Shown piece by piece: positions 9,801 through 21,892 of a DNA stretch of 64,000 nucleotides; the first letter of the stretch is position 1, and each line of letters begins with the position of its first letter. This DNA is from Haematobia irritans. Lineage: Eukaryota; Arthropoda; Insecta; Diptera; Muscidae. The stretch covers positions 109,758,171 to 109,822,170 of the forward strand of contig NC_134398.1 of the NCBI RefSeq assembly GCF_050003625.1, in the 5' to 3' direction. A model generated the notes under the pieces. It had not been told where the DNA came from. It worked only from the letters and a program-made list of their open reading frames with translations, and ran no database searches. Made by a program: the position numbers and the translations under genes.

Positions 9801-10929
9801 GGAAATTTTTTAACTTTTAAATTATATTAATTTAATTTGGAAAAATGGACCGTTAGTACGAATTTTGGAAAAATGTTGGTCCAACATAAAAATTCATTCT
9901 GGCAACGCTGTCAACAAAGTATGATGGAGAGATCAGTCTGAGTAACTCGTCAGAGTAACTCGTAACGTACGGCAGAATGCATTTGAAATTACCTGTGTTT
10001 GTGTTTTGTGGTATTGTAAAAATAGAAAACAATCTACGTTTATTAAAGGTTAGCAATTGCGAAATGTGAATACCTTTTTCCATTGAAGCCTGTATACATT
10101 AAACGGACTAAAATAATATGTTTTTTATTCATTTCTTTTAGTGAGCAATTTTATTTCGTGAAATTGGTCAATCAATCAACTCCATCATTTTATCAAATAT
10201 ATAGGAATATGTTTGCAATCAAAAGGTGGGTACCGTAGTGATCTTTTAAAATTTTAAACTTTTTTCACGCCTAGTTTTCTTAAAACCAACAGCGGTATGG
10301 GTTTGTTCGAAGATTCACCTTAAAGTTGTCAAGTTGTATTGGCATTAATTTGCATTTATGTTTCATCTGCATATATAACCTAATGAGCTGCATTACAATC
10401 TCTATGTAAAGGTAAAAAATTTCTTTCTTTTGGATTTAAAAATATGAACAAGTATATACGGCCGTAAAGTTCGGCCAGGCCGAATCTTATGTACCCTCCA
10501 CCATGGATTGCGTAGAAACTTCTACGAAAGAACGTCATCCACAATCGAATTACTTGGGTTGTGGTATCTTAAAAGTTCTTCTGGGGATCGGTTTATATGG
10601 GGTCTATATATAATTAAGGACCGATGTGGACCAATTTTTGCATGGTTGTTAGAGATCATATGCTGACACCATGTACCTAATTTCAACCGGATCGGATGAA
10701 ATTTGCTTCTCTCTCCGCAAGCCAAATCTGGGGATCGGTTTATATGGGTAGGTTAGGTTAAAGTGGCAGCCCGATTAAGATTCAGGCTCTCTTAGACTAT
10801 TCAGTCCATTGTGATACCACATTAACTAAAAGTACCTATTACATATGGGCACTTCTAGTTTTTACCGCTGAATCTTCTCGATTATTTTCTTATGTTGAAC
10901 CAACCAGATAGTTCCAAAAACATTAGCAG

Positions 10930-13754
10930 ACTGCTTAAGTTAACGTTTTCCAGGTCCGCCAGTAATCTGAAGCTATATGCCCCTCAAATTTGCTTACGCC
11001 TTACACAAAATGCAGGACACTCACACAAGAGGTGTTTTATTGATTCCATTTCCTCCGCATCATGACAGCTCACACAATATTCATTATACTTCGCACCAAT
11101 AATTTTTGCAAAATCGCCTATCAGGCATCGACCCGTTATAGCAACTATCAGGAGTGATATCTGGCGTCTCGAGAACACTAGCATATCTAGTGTGCGGTTT
11201 AAGTTTAAATGGGGCCATATTTGCTTGGTGTCGTTACAACCCTTACAATTCTCCCATCGAACATTTGCCATCATGACAGCCTTCTCACGCAGTAAGAGCT
11301 TGCAGGTAGCCAGAGACATACCAACAGATTCTAGTTCCCCTGGAATATGTAAGGTAGTTCCTAGCCTTGCTAGCTCATCTTCTTCGCAGTTCCCGGGTAT
11401 GTTCCTATGGCCAGGCATCCATATTAGGTGAATATTGTGCTGCTCAGCCATCTCATTGAGAGATTTGCAACAGTCGATGGCCGTTTTCGAGTTGAGGAAC
11501 ACAGAGTCCAAGGATTTTATTGCAGGTTGACTGTCTGAGTATATATTAATGCCAATGTTGCTTGGAGCATTACTTCTCAGCCAATTCAGCAACATTCCAA
11601 AGAAGAGGTGATAGAACTCCTCCTTGAGGAATGCCTCTGTTCCAATACCTTTGTATGTTTGCTTGCCCTAGTGTGGCTGTAATGCGTCTCTTCCTTAGAC
11701 GTTCGTCTAACCGCCTAAGTATACCTGGATCAACATTCAGAGTTGTTAGTCCATTTAATATCGAGCTCGGATGGACGTTATTGAACGCCCCTTCGATGCA
11801 CGTGAGTAATATTACTAATATAATGTCACTAAAATTGTAAATGAATTTAACTCTTAAGCGTTTTATGTTGATGAGCGGGATTATTTTCGTGAGTGTAAAT
11901 CTTTACTCACGCACACTCACGAAGATAATATTTTCGTGACTCACGCTCACGCACGACATTTTGGTTTGTTAATCACGATCACGCACTCACGACTCACACG
12001 TAAGTCACGAAAATGTTCGTGAGTCACGACAATTTCGTGTCACGTGCACACCTCTACCTTCGATGTCTACAAACGCCACGATTGTGTATTCTTTGACAGA
12101 TAGTGAGCTTTCAATACAGCTGACTAGTTCATGTAATGCGGTCTCAGTAGACCTGTCCTTCAAGTATGCATGTTGTCGTTTCGAGAGTAAACTTGAATCG
12201 ACGCTAGTTCTAAGATAAATATCTATCATCCTCTCCAGAGTCTTAAGTAGGAATGATGATAAGCAGATTGGTCGGAAATCCTTCGCATTCGAGTGAGAGG
12301 CTTTTCCCGCTTTAGGTATGAAAACTACTTTTGATTCCCTCCACTTTCCTGGAATATATGCTAAGTTGATACATCCTATATATATCGCCGACAACCAGGG
12401 GATAATTCTGTCAGCCACCGCTTGTAACTCCGCCGGAGTAATTCCATCAGGTCCGGGGGATTTGAATGATCCAAAGCTATTTAACGCCCATTTTATTCTA
12501 GATTCCGATACAATTTCCTCGATAGGAAACGACCGCTGAGCCACTGTGGCACCGCCAGTACATGGTTCAACCGTCTGATTTCCAGGAAAATGTGTGCCCA
12601 ATAGTACCTCCAGCGTCTCCTCACTGGACGTTGTCCGATGTTTTAATGAAACCTGGAGCGGAGTTCGTGGATGCTAGCACCTTCCGTAGTCTGGAAGCCT
12701 CGGACGTATTCTCAATGCTGCTGCAGTAATAATTCCAAGAGTTATGCTGAGCCTTTCTCAGTTCTCGCTTGTATCCTCTCAGATTCTTCTTGTAAGCGTC
12801 CCAATCCACAGGAGCTCTGGTGGACTTTGCTTTGTTAAAGAGCTTCCTGCACGATTTCCTCATATTACCTAACTCCGTACACCACCATGGTGGTCGATTT
12901 TTCCCCATTGGTTTCTCTCTAGGCCATGCAACTTTCAGTGAAATGTTGAAGGCCTTAGTAATCCGCTCCACTGCGTGTTCGATAACTTGCACAGTGCCCA
13001 TATCTGTCTCTGGTATTTCCGGTATCATCATATTGAACGATTCCCTATACCTATTCCAGTCAGCTTTCCTAACATTTGGCGGAAATATGGTCTTGGTGGT
13101 ATGAACATCAAATTTGAAACTGATGTAGCGATGATCTGAGAAGCTATGTTCACTTAAAACCTGCCAATCAGATATCATTTCATTCAGTTCTTGCGAGGCC
13201 AAGGTGACGTCCAAAATCTCTTGTCTGTTTTTAGTAACAAAGGTTGGGGCATCTCCCTTATTGCAAACTACCAAATTAGTACGCAAAATAAACTCTAGGA
13301 GTGACTCTCCTCTTGTATTAATGTCACCACTTCCCCATATACTATGATGTGCATTTGCATCGCATCCCATAATGAGTTTTGTCTTTGTTTTCAATGACTC
13401 CTCAACTAAGGTGTTAACGGCACATGGAGGCATATCCCTATCATGTCCCATGTAGACCGAAGATACCCAATATTTGCATTTGGCTATTTCTAAACTGGCA
13501 ACGACAGTGTCTGTATTGCACATTGAAGGAAGCAGAAACAAGTTGAGCTCGTTTTTAGCAATTATACAGGCTCGATTTACATCATTACCAGTATACTGCA
13601 ATAGTTTGAACCTTAATTCACATATTTTGTTTCTATAAACATATGGTTCTTGAATAAGAACTATATCGATGTCCCCTTTCATCAGGAGAACTTTTAAGGC
13701 AGCACATGCAGCCTTACAATGGTGAAGATTTATCTGGAGGATCCGTAGGACCAT
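10930..13754 (-). pseudogene. LINE ORF2 (copy 1), broken: endonuclease, partial RT, RNase H
   Basis: The ATG at 13754 starts MVLRILQINLHHCKAACAAL, an AP endonuclease (IVLIQEP, CDANAHHSIWG, LDVTLAS, SDHRYISF) that stays open to 12621. RT fingers (FKSPGPDGITPAELQAV, KDFRPICLSSFLLKTLERM) run 12601-12065, out of frame with the first part. After the hAT-like insertion the palm (complement of 11600-11797) keeps the 'PLLWNVA' block. It then jumps to 'LLNWLRSN' of RNase H, losing the YADD motif through a ~960-bp deletion. RNase H follows (IYSDSQPAIKSL, HLIWMPGHRNIPGNCEED) and a C-terminal Cys/His stretch (CVSCHDAEEMESIKHLLCEC). Non-functional. Confidence 0.85.
11798..12056. mobile_element. 259-bp hAT-like CGTGA element inside LINE copy 1
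   Basis: It has the same right terminus as the 2.16-kb element at 1349 (complement of TAGAGGTGTGCACGTGAC). An exact 8-bp target duplication, CCTTCGAT, lies at 11790-11797 and 12057-12064. The left terminus lacks the first nine bases and begins GCACGTGAG, which fits a small deletion after insertion. The interior is CGTGA/TCACG-rich. LINE coding sequence matches copy 3 on both sides, so the empty site is known. Confidence 0.8.
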
Positions 13755-14019
13755 CGAGATTTTCAACAACCGTCACATCAGCCGTTTCAATCGAGTCATC
13801 AAGAATATCCTCTTCAGAGATCTCGGTGACTCTCGCAATAACCATAGGTTCAAATTTGGTGAGTTTTGAGGCAGTAGAAACCTCCTCTGCATCTTTGGTA
13901 TCTCCCTCGACTTCACAAGAGGATCCGCTTATTTCTGATCCAACCTTCCAATCAGCTGTTGCATTGTTTCAGTCTATTTAAAATAGATTCAGGGTCAGGA
14001 GGGTTTGCAGGTATCCACG

Positions 14020-15057
14020 CATGTGCTCTAGGTCTGGCCGGTATGTCTTTCTTCTCGACTAACTCTAGAGCAGCTCCTTCCCAAACTTCACCAAAGGGCT
14101 GTTTTCGTTTAGCACTGGATATGCTAAGCCGTTAAGGACTAAAATAAAACAGAGTACTCGTTTATCCAGGACATCTCCAAAAATATGCAACACTGTCATC
14201 AGCTGTTTAAAAACAATCACAGAAAAGAAGTGAAATCTTGCATTTTTAATGCTTCAATTAGTAATAAATATTTACTGCTGCGATTATTTATGACACTGTA
14301 TCACTTTGAATTTCATGTTTTTCGATAAAATAGTCACAATAAATTGCTATTGTGAATCGAAGAAGCGTCACTTTGTCCAAATACAATCTGGCAACATCGG
14401 CGCGACTTGCACTGATGAGATGTTCTGGATAGAACACCAGTGCAACGATGTTCTGGATAGCCCATACAAATGTTGCATCCAGTGCAAAAAGAAAACAGCC
14501 CTCCATTAGTATCAGAGCAGCTTTAAAACATTCTATAGACTTCTGGTCCTCAAATGCGACTAGCTTAAATCGTCCTTGATACCAACCAGCCTCTTGGTGT
14601 CGAGGATCTGGGCCGGGAAACTTTTCCAGCACCTGTGAGTAGACGCCAGACAAAGCATTCTCAATTTCCCCCCTTTTTGCTTTGGAACCATACCGTCCAA
14701 TGCTCCTTTATTAATGATAGCCATCACAAGGCTGTCTTTAGCAACTGAGGCACACGATCGTTGATCCCTTTTGGAGGATGGCAGCTCATCCGGTGATCGT
14801 TCCCTTTTTCCAGCCTCAAGAATTCCTTGAGCCCATTTTAAGGAATCGCTTTGTTTAGCCGCCAACGTGCTTGGGTCGACTGATCCTAATTTCTTTAGGA
14901 TAAACAAAGCATTTCTGCGTTCCTTGAATCTCTTTCGTGAGGGATTACCTCCTTTTGATGCCGTTACCTTATAAAAGGTTCGACTTGTCAAAGCGTAGCC
15001 ACCTGTCGACCAGTCTACAGGTCGACTAATTGGGCCTAACTCTTGGTCATTGCCCAA
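14020..15057 (-). pseudogene. LINE ORF1 (copy 1), broken
   Basis: On the minus strand MGNDQELGPISRPVDW starts at 15057, followed by a basic region (RKRFKERRNALFILKKLGS), a Lys/Glu-rich linker, and KDSLVMAIINKGALDGMVP. A frameshift near 14665 passes to the frame with AGWYQGRFKLVAFEDQKSIE, where the 409-bp element interrupts. Beyond it 'GEVWEGAALELV'-like codons continue at 14093-14020. The downstream block resembles the conserved C-terminal domain found in fly LINE ORF1 proteins (I think DUF4780-like, from memory). Its role would be RNA binding or particle formation; broken here. Confidence 0.7.
14094..14502. mobile_element. 409-bp DNA element with AGGGCTGTTTTC ends in LINE ORF1
   Basis: The left end AAGGGCTGTTTTCGTTTAGC and the inverted right end AGGGCTGTTTTCTTTTTGCA both continue CACTGG. 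Flanks CCA (14091-14093 and 14503-14505) form a possible 3-bp target duplication. LINE copy 3 reads through here without it. The interior has small repeats of 'gatgttctggatag'. Superfamily not assigned; a 3-bp duplication would fit PIF/Harbinger or CACTA. Confidence 0.7.
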
Positions 15058-16305
15058 ATTTATAACTGCAGTCGATCTCTTCTTCTCTTCTCTTAGAGCA
15101 ATCGCAAGCCAAATTTGGGGGTCCGTTTATATGGGGGCTATACGTAAAAGTGGACCGATATGGCCCATTTGCAATACCATCCGACCTACATCAATAACAA
15201 CAACTTGTGCCAAGTTGCAAGTCGATAGCTTGTTTCGTTCGGAAGTTAGCGTAATTTCAACAGACGGACGGACATGCTCAGATCGACACAGAATTTCACC
15301 ACGACCCAGAATATATATACTTTATGGGGTCTTAGAGCAATATTTCGATGTGTTACAAACGGAATGACAAAGTTAATATACCCCCATCCTATGGTGAAGG
15401 GTATAAAAATATTCGAAAATAATAAAAATATGTATTTTCCATTAATATTTCCAGAATTTGCAAAGTATCATCAATATAATACCAAATATTACATTGCTTT
15501 GCCATTATTTTTGTTTCTGACTGGTTCAATAGACGATTTCAAATTGTGGAAATTTTGGAAAGAAATTGTTACTAAAATTAAATTAAAGAACCCTTAACAC
15601 ACCTATGCTAAAAGACTACAAAGGCAGGTAATGTTTAACTAAATTAACTTTTAATTGAACAAAAATAAGATCTATTTATTCAGAAAAACTACATATAAGA
15701 AGGAACATGCTGACCTGGGTAATATGATGAGGAAGATAATGATTTATATAGTTTATTTTTTTACTCTTAGGTGTTATTGATCGTTATTGTATGTTTAAGT
15801 TACAAACACACAAATAACAAGAACCAAATCCTTTTGTCTATGCTATAGACAGAAGAATTTTCTTTGTCAGAAAAATAAAATATTGAATATTTTTTTTATA
15901 GGAAATTCACACTTTCTTTTATTTCAAATAAAACTAAATAAGGTTTTGGGGGCCTAATATATAATTTTGAAATTTATTGCCAATATCAATTAATAATTTA
16001 ATTGAATCAATCAAATAGTTGATTGATTTTTCTCGAAAGAATTAAAATTTTAATGGATTCTATTAAAACAGTGATTGGATTTTATGTCAAAAATCAATCT
16101 CGTTTTTAATTGATTCAATCACACAATTAATTGATTCCGTGACAAAAGTCAATTAAATTTTTAATTGAAAATCGTGTTGGTTTTCAATCAAAATGGATGA
16201 TTGATACTATCATTTTCGTAATTGAAGATATTTCAAATAAAAAAATGATTGAATCCGCGATTTTTTTGATTGAATCAAAAATTATTTTTTTTTGTGTAGC
16301 TGTTG

Positions 16306-17215
16306 AACTTGAAGCAGTTGGGGAATTTTCCATGTTTACGGGCTGTTCAAATCGTTTGGGTGGTATTCTGTTTGTTTTCCGTTAACTTTTCCTTGGCGAT
16401 TCCGACATAATTCAATCGTAGATACCATACTATAACAGGGACACAATTTATTTGATTATCAATCGGACCGTTCGATTAGCTTTTCCAATATCGTTCTCCA
16501 CTATCTTCTTAAGGCCAATAATACCTCATACACATTACACTTCCAAAATCCATTTTAGGCAAACATTTCAACTGTCATTTTCCTTATAAAACAGGGATTT
16601 CATATGCACTTTCAGTAGATTTCGAGCCTAATGTGAATGAGCTATACGACGAAAAGGTCAACCACATTAGAACGAATAAAGCCACAAGAAAGAATAAAGA
16701 TGTCGTCGTAAAGAATAAAAACACTAGTACAGGATATTCGTTTTTATGGAATTTATTCTTTTTTTAGAAAATCGTTTTATTAAAAAATTATACGTTGATA
16801 CAAATTTTATGTCTAATTCTTGTTTGACGACATAGCTTACGAACGACAGATAAACTTTGATGCAACATTACGAGATCATGTATCACATAAAACAAAATAA
16901 GACATTTAATGTATTATAAACAGATTGTTATCATATAGTTTATGCTATTAATTTAATATATTATAATATATTTATTATAGATCAATACTTCCTGAAGAAG
17001 CAATTCAAGGAAATTGCGAAATATTGAAGGAAAATAAAAATTAAAATACATATAAATCTCAAGCGGGAAAAAACAAAACATTTATTATAAAAATCTTTAT
17101 ATATTAAAAGTAAACTTTCTTTAAGCAAAAGTACTTTAATATAGAAACTTACGATGGAAGTTCTTAATACAATGTTTTTTGTCAATAAAAATTATAGCCA
17201 CATGAAAAAGACAGT
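16306..17215. other. AT-rich interval without a supported gene
   Basis: No family motif or terminal repeats are visible from 16306 to about 17080. From 17080 to 17215 the sequence matches 19050-19079 plus 20366-20440 (ctttctttaa..aaaagt then gttcttaatacaatg), so it is an older relative of the duplicated region that follows. Confidence 0.45.
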
Positions 17216-17216
17216 A

Positions 17217-18527
17217 CACCCAGAAAAAAGTGACACCTTCTTTAAGTTAAAATGAACTCATAGTGAAGAAAGTTGAAATTCGTATAGCGCCAAAGACATT
17301 TTTATTTGTTTGAACGATATGATTTTCGTAGAAATTAGGTAGAATGCATTCCATATATTAGTTAATATTTTCTTATATTTATGTACCACTATACTATTGA
17401 ATTCATATATGGAATGATTTTATTGAACTTTTTTCATTCATTTGGACAAATCTTACATATTTGTGGTAAACCTTTCACCTCAAAATTAGAACTGCTTACC
17501 TTAGTTTTTAAATACAATTTTATGTATTTATATAAGCAATTTTTTCTTCAATAAAAGACATGTTTTATTAATATATTAAATATATTTATTTAGAATCAAC
17601 AGCATCGACTAGCCTTGAAATCATATTTTTTTCTTCTGCTAGTACCTTTCACTTTAAATAAGTTGCTGCCTAGCAATTTTGTCCACCTTTTACAATTTCA
17701 ATAACTACAAATATAAACAAAAAAATCCTAAACCAATTTTTCACAAAAGGTTAGCGTCACTGAATATTACCTGATAATTGAAGATTCCAAAATGAAGTCG
17801 AATGAAGGGGTTGTTATTCTGCTGGTGTTTTCTTTTTTTATAAACCAATTTTCAAAAAAACGAAAATTGTTCTCATTAACTTAAAATAACAAATATTTTA
17901 CATATTTTATTTGTTTTTTATTATATTATTTTACTATATTATTTTTTAACAATCTCTCCGTATACCATAACAACGCGATTCCAACTAAAAAAACAACCCA
18001 TCGATTACATCGATGACAGGTATCGATTAAAGGTAAATAAAAGAAATGTAGTAAATTTTCCTATATTCTAACAAGTGTGTTTCCTTAAGTTTTGAAATGA
18101 TTGAATACTTCTTAGTACGAATGAACTAAAATATTTTTTTTATGCCAAGTGTTATTCGTATGTATGATAAGCTTTCTATAATAAAGGATGTCAGAATTAT
18201 CATTTTATAAGAAATTTTACTAAATTTGAGGAAACTTGGTTTTAGTTCGGTTTTTGTTTATTTCTACGAATGCTTTGTTATCAGTGAATAAAATTTTCTT
18301 GTTCAGTAGTAAATTCTTATACCCAGCGATGAAAACCGTATTAGTAAAATTCCGTGCCTTATTCTAGTTAATGAACTATTCCTAACTGCTTTCAGTTTAG
18401 GATTTTTTTACTGAAACAAGTAAATTTTATTATTTGACACAAAAATTTAACTGAATGGAAATAAAATGGCTAAACTAATTTGATGAACATTTTTTCCTTT
18501 AGTTTCGAAGACACTTTTTTCTGTGTG
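17217..18527. mobile_element. 1.3-kb TA-target MITE (family Y, copy 2)
   Basis: It starts CACCCAGAAAAAAGTGACAC and ends with the complement of CACACAGAAAAAAGTGTC, with TA on both sides (17215-17216 and 18528-18529). It aligns along its length to copy 1 at 8299-9707. Its right ~490 bp are the first part of the tandem duplication at 18041. Confidence 0.8.
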
Positions 18528-18889
18528 TAGTTTATTTTAACTCGCCATTTGAACATCCTGACGTATCCTTAGTTCTTTTTTCGTCATAAGTATATTTTTC
18601 ACACATCTTGCTGAAGAAAAGAATATGAAAATTGTTAAAAATTATATCATGTAATAAAAATATTTTTTTTTAATTCTTCATACACTGAAAAAATAGTGAA
18701 CCCTTTTCCATTGCTAAATGAACTAAAATGTAGTAATATTGACCATGATTTAGCCCTTAAGATTTTTTTCAACTTGTCTAGTTTATAATACCCTTAAATT
18801 TTAGTTCATCTATAGCAATGTATTTTAGTTCATTTTTACAACACTATAAGATTTATATACCCCTACCAAGTTAAAAAGTCAGTATTATT

Positions 18890-18921
18890 TTATTATCGGG
18901 TTTTGGGAAACCCGATAATAA
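18890..18921. repeat. Perfect 14-bp hairpin, TGGG loop (copy at 22759-22790)
   Basis: TTATTATCGGGTTT, a TGGG loop, then the exact complement. Present in both duplicated copies. It resembles the terminal hairpins of the HINE repeats but no element boundary could be defined around it. Confidence 0.75.
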
Positions 18922-19079
18922 AAATTGGTTAACAGTCTCTTTAAAATGTCGACGACTAAACTATTTTTAAATAAATCATTCCACAGTACAGAGAAATTAA
19001 ATAATTAAAGGAACAACAAACCCTTTTACTATTATGACAATTTTCATACATTAAAATTAAACTTTCTTTGACCAAAAGT

Positions 19080-20358
19080 CATTAGCGTAGCTAGACAGTT
19101 TTCCTAGGGGCGGCTATAGCCCCCTAGCTAAAAATTTATAGACTGAACTTATAGGTTCAATTAATGTTTTATTTCATAAAATCTAATAGAAAATTAGACA
19201 TCAAAATAACTCGACAATTATTTTATAATAAAGCCTCTAAAAGTAGTTCCACACTTTTCCCAGCAAAAAAATTGTGAGTTGTTCTAAAGGCACAACTTTG
19301 TAAGTACTTCCAAAAATGTCCTCAATTATTTTATCTACACAGGAAGTTTTTTTACTTCATTTTTTTCATATTTTAATGTGTAATTTTTTGTTTTCTTTGT
19401 TTTTCAAATAGTTTAAAAAAAGAGTAAGAATAAATAAATTGGTACAAATTATTCAAATTTTACCACAAAACTGCTAAATCCATTATAGAAAAATCGATAA
19501 TTTTGGAAATTATTCGAGGAAAAATGTTTCAAACAAGCGTCAGAATGCATTAAAAATCATAAAAACAATATAAAAATTATTTATTTGGGAAAATATCACA
19601 AAATTTTTTAATTCACATTCAAAACACTGAATTCGGATCTCACCTTAAGAAGTGATGCAAATTCATTGCAACGGCTGTTGAAACGGTGGACATTTATCAT
19701 ATGACAAACTCATATTACATTCATTGCTTCTCCGCCAATTTTGCACCACTTCTAGACCCAAAAAGAACATTTTCTCTACTTTTTTGGCAACGCTTTTTCG
19801 CAGCATTATTAAGATATTAATTTATGAAAGAATAGTTTTAATATCAATTACTGTTTTTTTTTTTTAATTAAATTGACTAAACTAAATCAATCATAAGTTC
19901 AACCACAGCTTTATTTCATAAATATCTGACTTCAAACATTGTCATCGGCAACTGCTACTACAACCCAAATAATTCGATTGTTCATGAAAGTCTTTAGCGG
20001 AAAGTCTTTGTGCGATTGTATATACTTGTTTAATTTTTATAAAAATTAAAAAACTATTGACATTTATTGAAAAATGGAAAATTATAAACAGAGTTTCAAA
20101 TTCTGGGGGGGCTAAAATTTTTCTGGGGGGGGGGGGTCTAAGCCCCTTACAACCCAAATAATTCGATTGTTCATGAAAGTCTTTAGCGGAAAGTCTTTGT
20201 GCGATTGTATATACTTGTTTAATTTTTATAAAAATTAAAAAACTATTGACATTTATTGAAAAATGGAAAATCATAAACAGAGTTTCAAATTCTGGGGGGG
20301 GCTAAAATTTTTCTGGGGGGGTTTAAGCCCCCTCCCCAGAGGCCTTCCTACGCTTATG
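19080..20358. mobile_element. 1.28-kb hAT MITE (family W, first duplicate)
   Basis: It has an exact 8-bp target duplication CCAAAAGT at 19072-19079 and 20359-20366. The ends are CATTAGCGTAG (left) and inverted CATAAGCGTAG (right), followed by C/G-rich segments (cctaggggcggc; ccagaggccttcc) that pair with each other. The interior has no transposase but holds a two-unit tandem repeat at 19960-20330. hAT assignment is from the 8-bp duplication. Confidence 0.75.
19960..20330. repeat. Two-unit ~180-bp tandem repeat ending in G-runs
   Basis: The unit starts acaacccaaataattcgatt, contains agtctttagcggaaagtctt and tatatacttgttt (as at HINE-A 3' ends), and finishes in runs of 7-14 G. The second duplicate repeats the pair at 23828-24160 with shorter G-runs. 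The frame at 19942-20274 is only this repeat translated twice. Confidence 0.8.
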
Positions 20359-20939
20359 CCAAAAGTAATTTATTATAAAAACTTATGATGAAAGTTCTTA
20401 ATACAATGTTTTTGTGAATAAAAATTATGACTACGTGAAACAGAGAGTAGTTCATTTGAACTCGCTGTTTGGACATTTTGACTTATCCTTTTTTTATTCA
20501 TCGTAGGTAATTTTTTCACATATCTTGTTGGAAAAAATGGAAGCAATAATATAATATACTATATAATAATATAATTCTTTATTTTAACTTGTAACTTACC
20601 ATATTTGGGGGCATTTTATCAAATGGTGTAAGGAATTAAACTTTTCTTTGGAAAACGTATCTCATAAAATTTGTACCTGAAAAAATTAGAGAAATGAATG
20701 AAGTATTCTATATAAACTCGTAAAACTGTGTAGTTATCGATGTGAAGGATATAATAAAATAAATATTCTAGTTGAAAGAAAGCCAAAGTTTCAATATAAA
20801 ACTTACCAATTCTCTATTAAATTGTACGCTGAGGGGAAATATAAAAAGTTGTCCAAATTTATTTGGGTTACTCTGAAATTAAATATTTATTTTTTACATT
20901 AAATAAAATTATTAAATAGGTTTCCAAAAAATCAAATAA

Positions 20940-21892
20940 AACAAGTATATACGGCCGTAAGTTCGGCCAGGCCGAATCTTATGTACCCTCCACTATGGAT
21001 TGCGTAGAAACTTCTACGAAAGAATGTCATCCACAATCGAATTACTTGGGTTGTGGTAACTTAAAACTTCTTAACATCGTTTTCTAAATTGTGAGTTAGT
21101 CCATACGTGGTAAATATATATTAGACAAAAAAGTTATGTATAGGTAAGTTTACAAGTAATTACGAATCGACGATTGGGGATCGATTTATCTGAGGGCTAT
21201 ATATAACTATAGACCGATATGGACCTAGTTAGGCATGGTTGTTAACGGCCATATACTAGCACAATGTACCAAATTTCAACCGACTCGGATGAAATTTCTC
21301 CTTCAAGTGGCTCCAAAACCAAATCTCGGGATCGGTTTATATGGGGGCTATATATGATTATGGACTGATATGGACCACTTTTGGCATGGTTGTTAAATAT
21401 CATATACTAACATCACGTACCAAATTTCAATCGAATCGGATGAATTTTGCTCTTCCAAGGGGCTCCGGAGGTCAAAGCTGGGGATCGGTTTATATGGGGT
21501 CTATATAATTATGGACCGATGTGGACCAATTTTCGCATGGTCATTAGAGACGATATACTAACACCATGTACCAAATTTCAGCCGGATAGGATGAAATTTG
21601 CTTCTCTTAGAGGCTCCGCAAGCCAAATCGGGGGATCGGTTTATATTGGGGCTATATATAATTATTGACCGATGTAGACCAATTTTTGCATGGTTGTTAG
21701 ATACCATATACCAACACCATGCACCCAATTTCAACCGGATCGGATGAAATTTGCTTCTCTTAGATGGTCCGCAAGCCAAATCTGGGGATCGGTTTATATG
21801 GGGGCTATATATAATTATGGACCGATGTGGACCACTTTTGGCATGGTTGTTAAATATCATATACTAACATCACGTACCAAATTTCAATCGAA
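20940..21892 (-). mobile_element. HINE-A repeat, 5' truncated
   Basis: The 3' end is on the left (acaagtatatacggccgtaa with TTCGGCC/GGCCGAA). It is followed by the shared 'ggattgcgtagaaacttcta' block and four ~155-bp units of 'ggggatcggtttatatgggg'. It stops at the duplication junction without a TATACCC end. Frames at 21447-21911 are repeat translations. Confidence 0.7.

Larger units (their letters stand above)
10749..15075 (-). mobile_element. LINE copy 1 (APE / RT / RNase H non-LTR retrotransposon)
   Basis: It reads on the minus strand from ORF1 (15057 downward) to a 3' tail ending CTAACCTA-type at 10749. It is collinear with LINE copy 3 except for a ~960-bp internal deletion joining RT to RNase H near 11595, a 409-bp DNA element (14094-14502) and a 259-bp hAT-like element (11798-12056). 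The RNase H domain plus AP endonuclease puts it with I/LOA-like clades; the exact clade is uncertain. The 3' terminal ~70 bp are shared with the SINE at 45863-46070. Confidence 0.8.
10447..15405 (-). mobile_element. HINE-A repeat (parts 10447-10748 and ~15076-15405), split by LINE copy 1
   Basis: The minus-strand 3' end is at the left (AACAAGTATATACGGCCGTA with the TTCGGCC/GGCCGAA hairpin). The 5' end is at the right (complement of TATACCCTTCACCATAGGAT) with a GTCY run at 15258-15275. Both halves carry the ~155-bp 'gatcggtttatatgggggct' units. LINE copy 1 lies between them. The exact target duplication of the LINE is unclear because the HINE itself is repetitive there. Confidence 0.65.
9918..16296 (+). 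mobile_element. Element X, copy 1 (two parts: 9918-10446 and 15406-16296), split by HINE-A
   Basis: The parts match consecutive stretches of copy 3 (46536-50064, opposite strand): 9918-10446 covers the exon-like middle and 15406-16296 the last exon-like block and the ATTGATT-rich end. The join at 10446/15406 falls inside the shared 'aaaaatatg' context, so the HINE was inserted into X. The right end is TTTTTTTTTGTG followed by TA at 16297. The left end is missing. Exon-like pieces include a stretch after a TTTTAG acceptor at 10141 reading EQFYFVKLVNQSTPSFYQIY, and one after TTTCCAG at 15452 reading EFAKYHQYNTKYYIALPLF. Function unknown. Confidence 0.6.
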
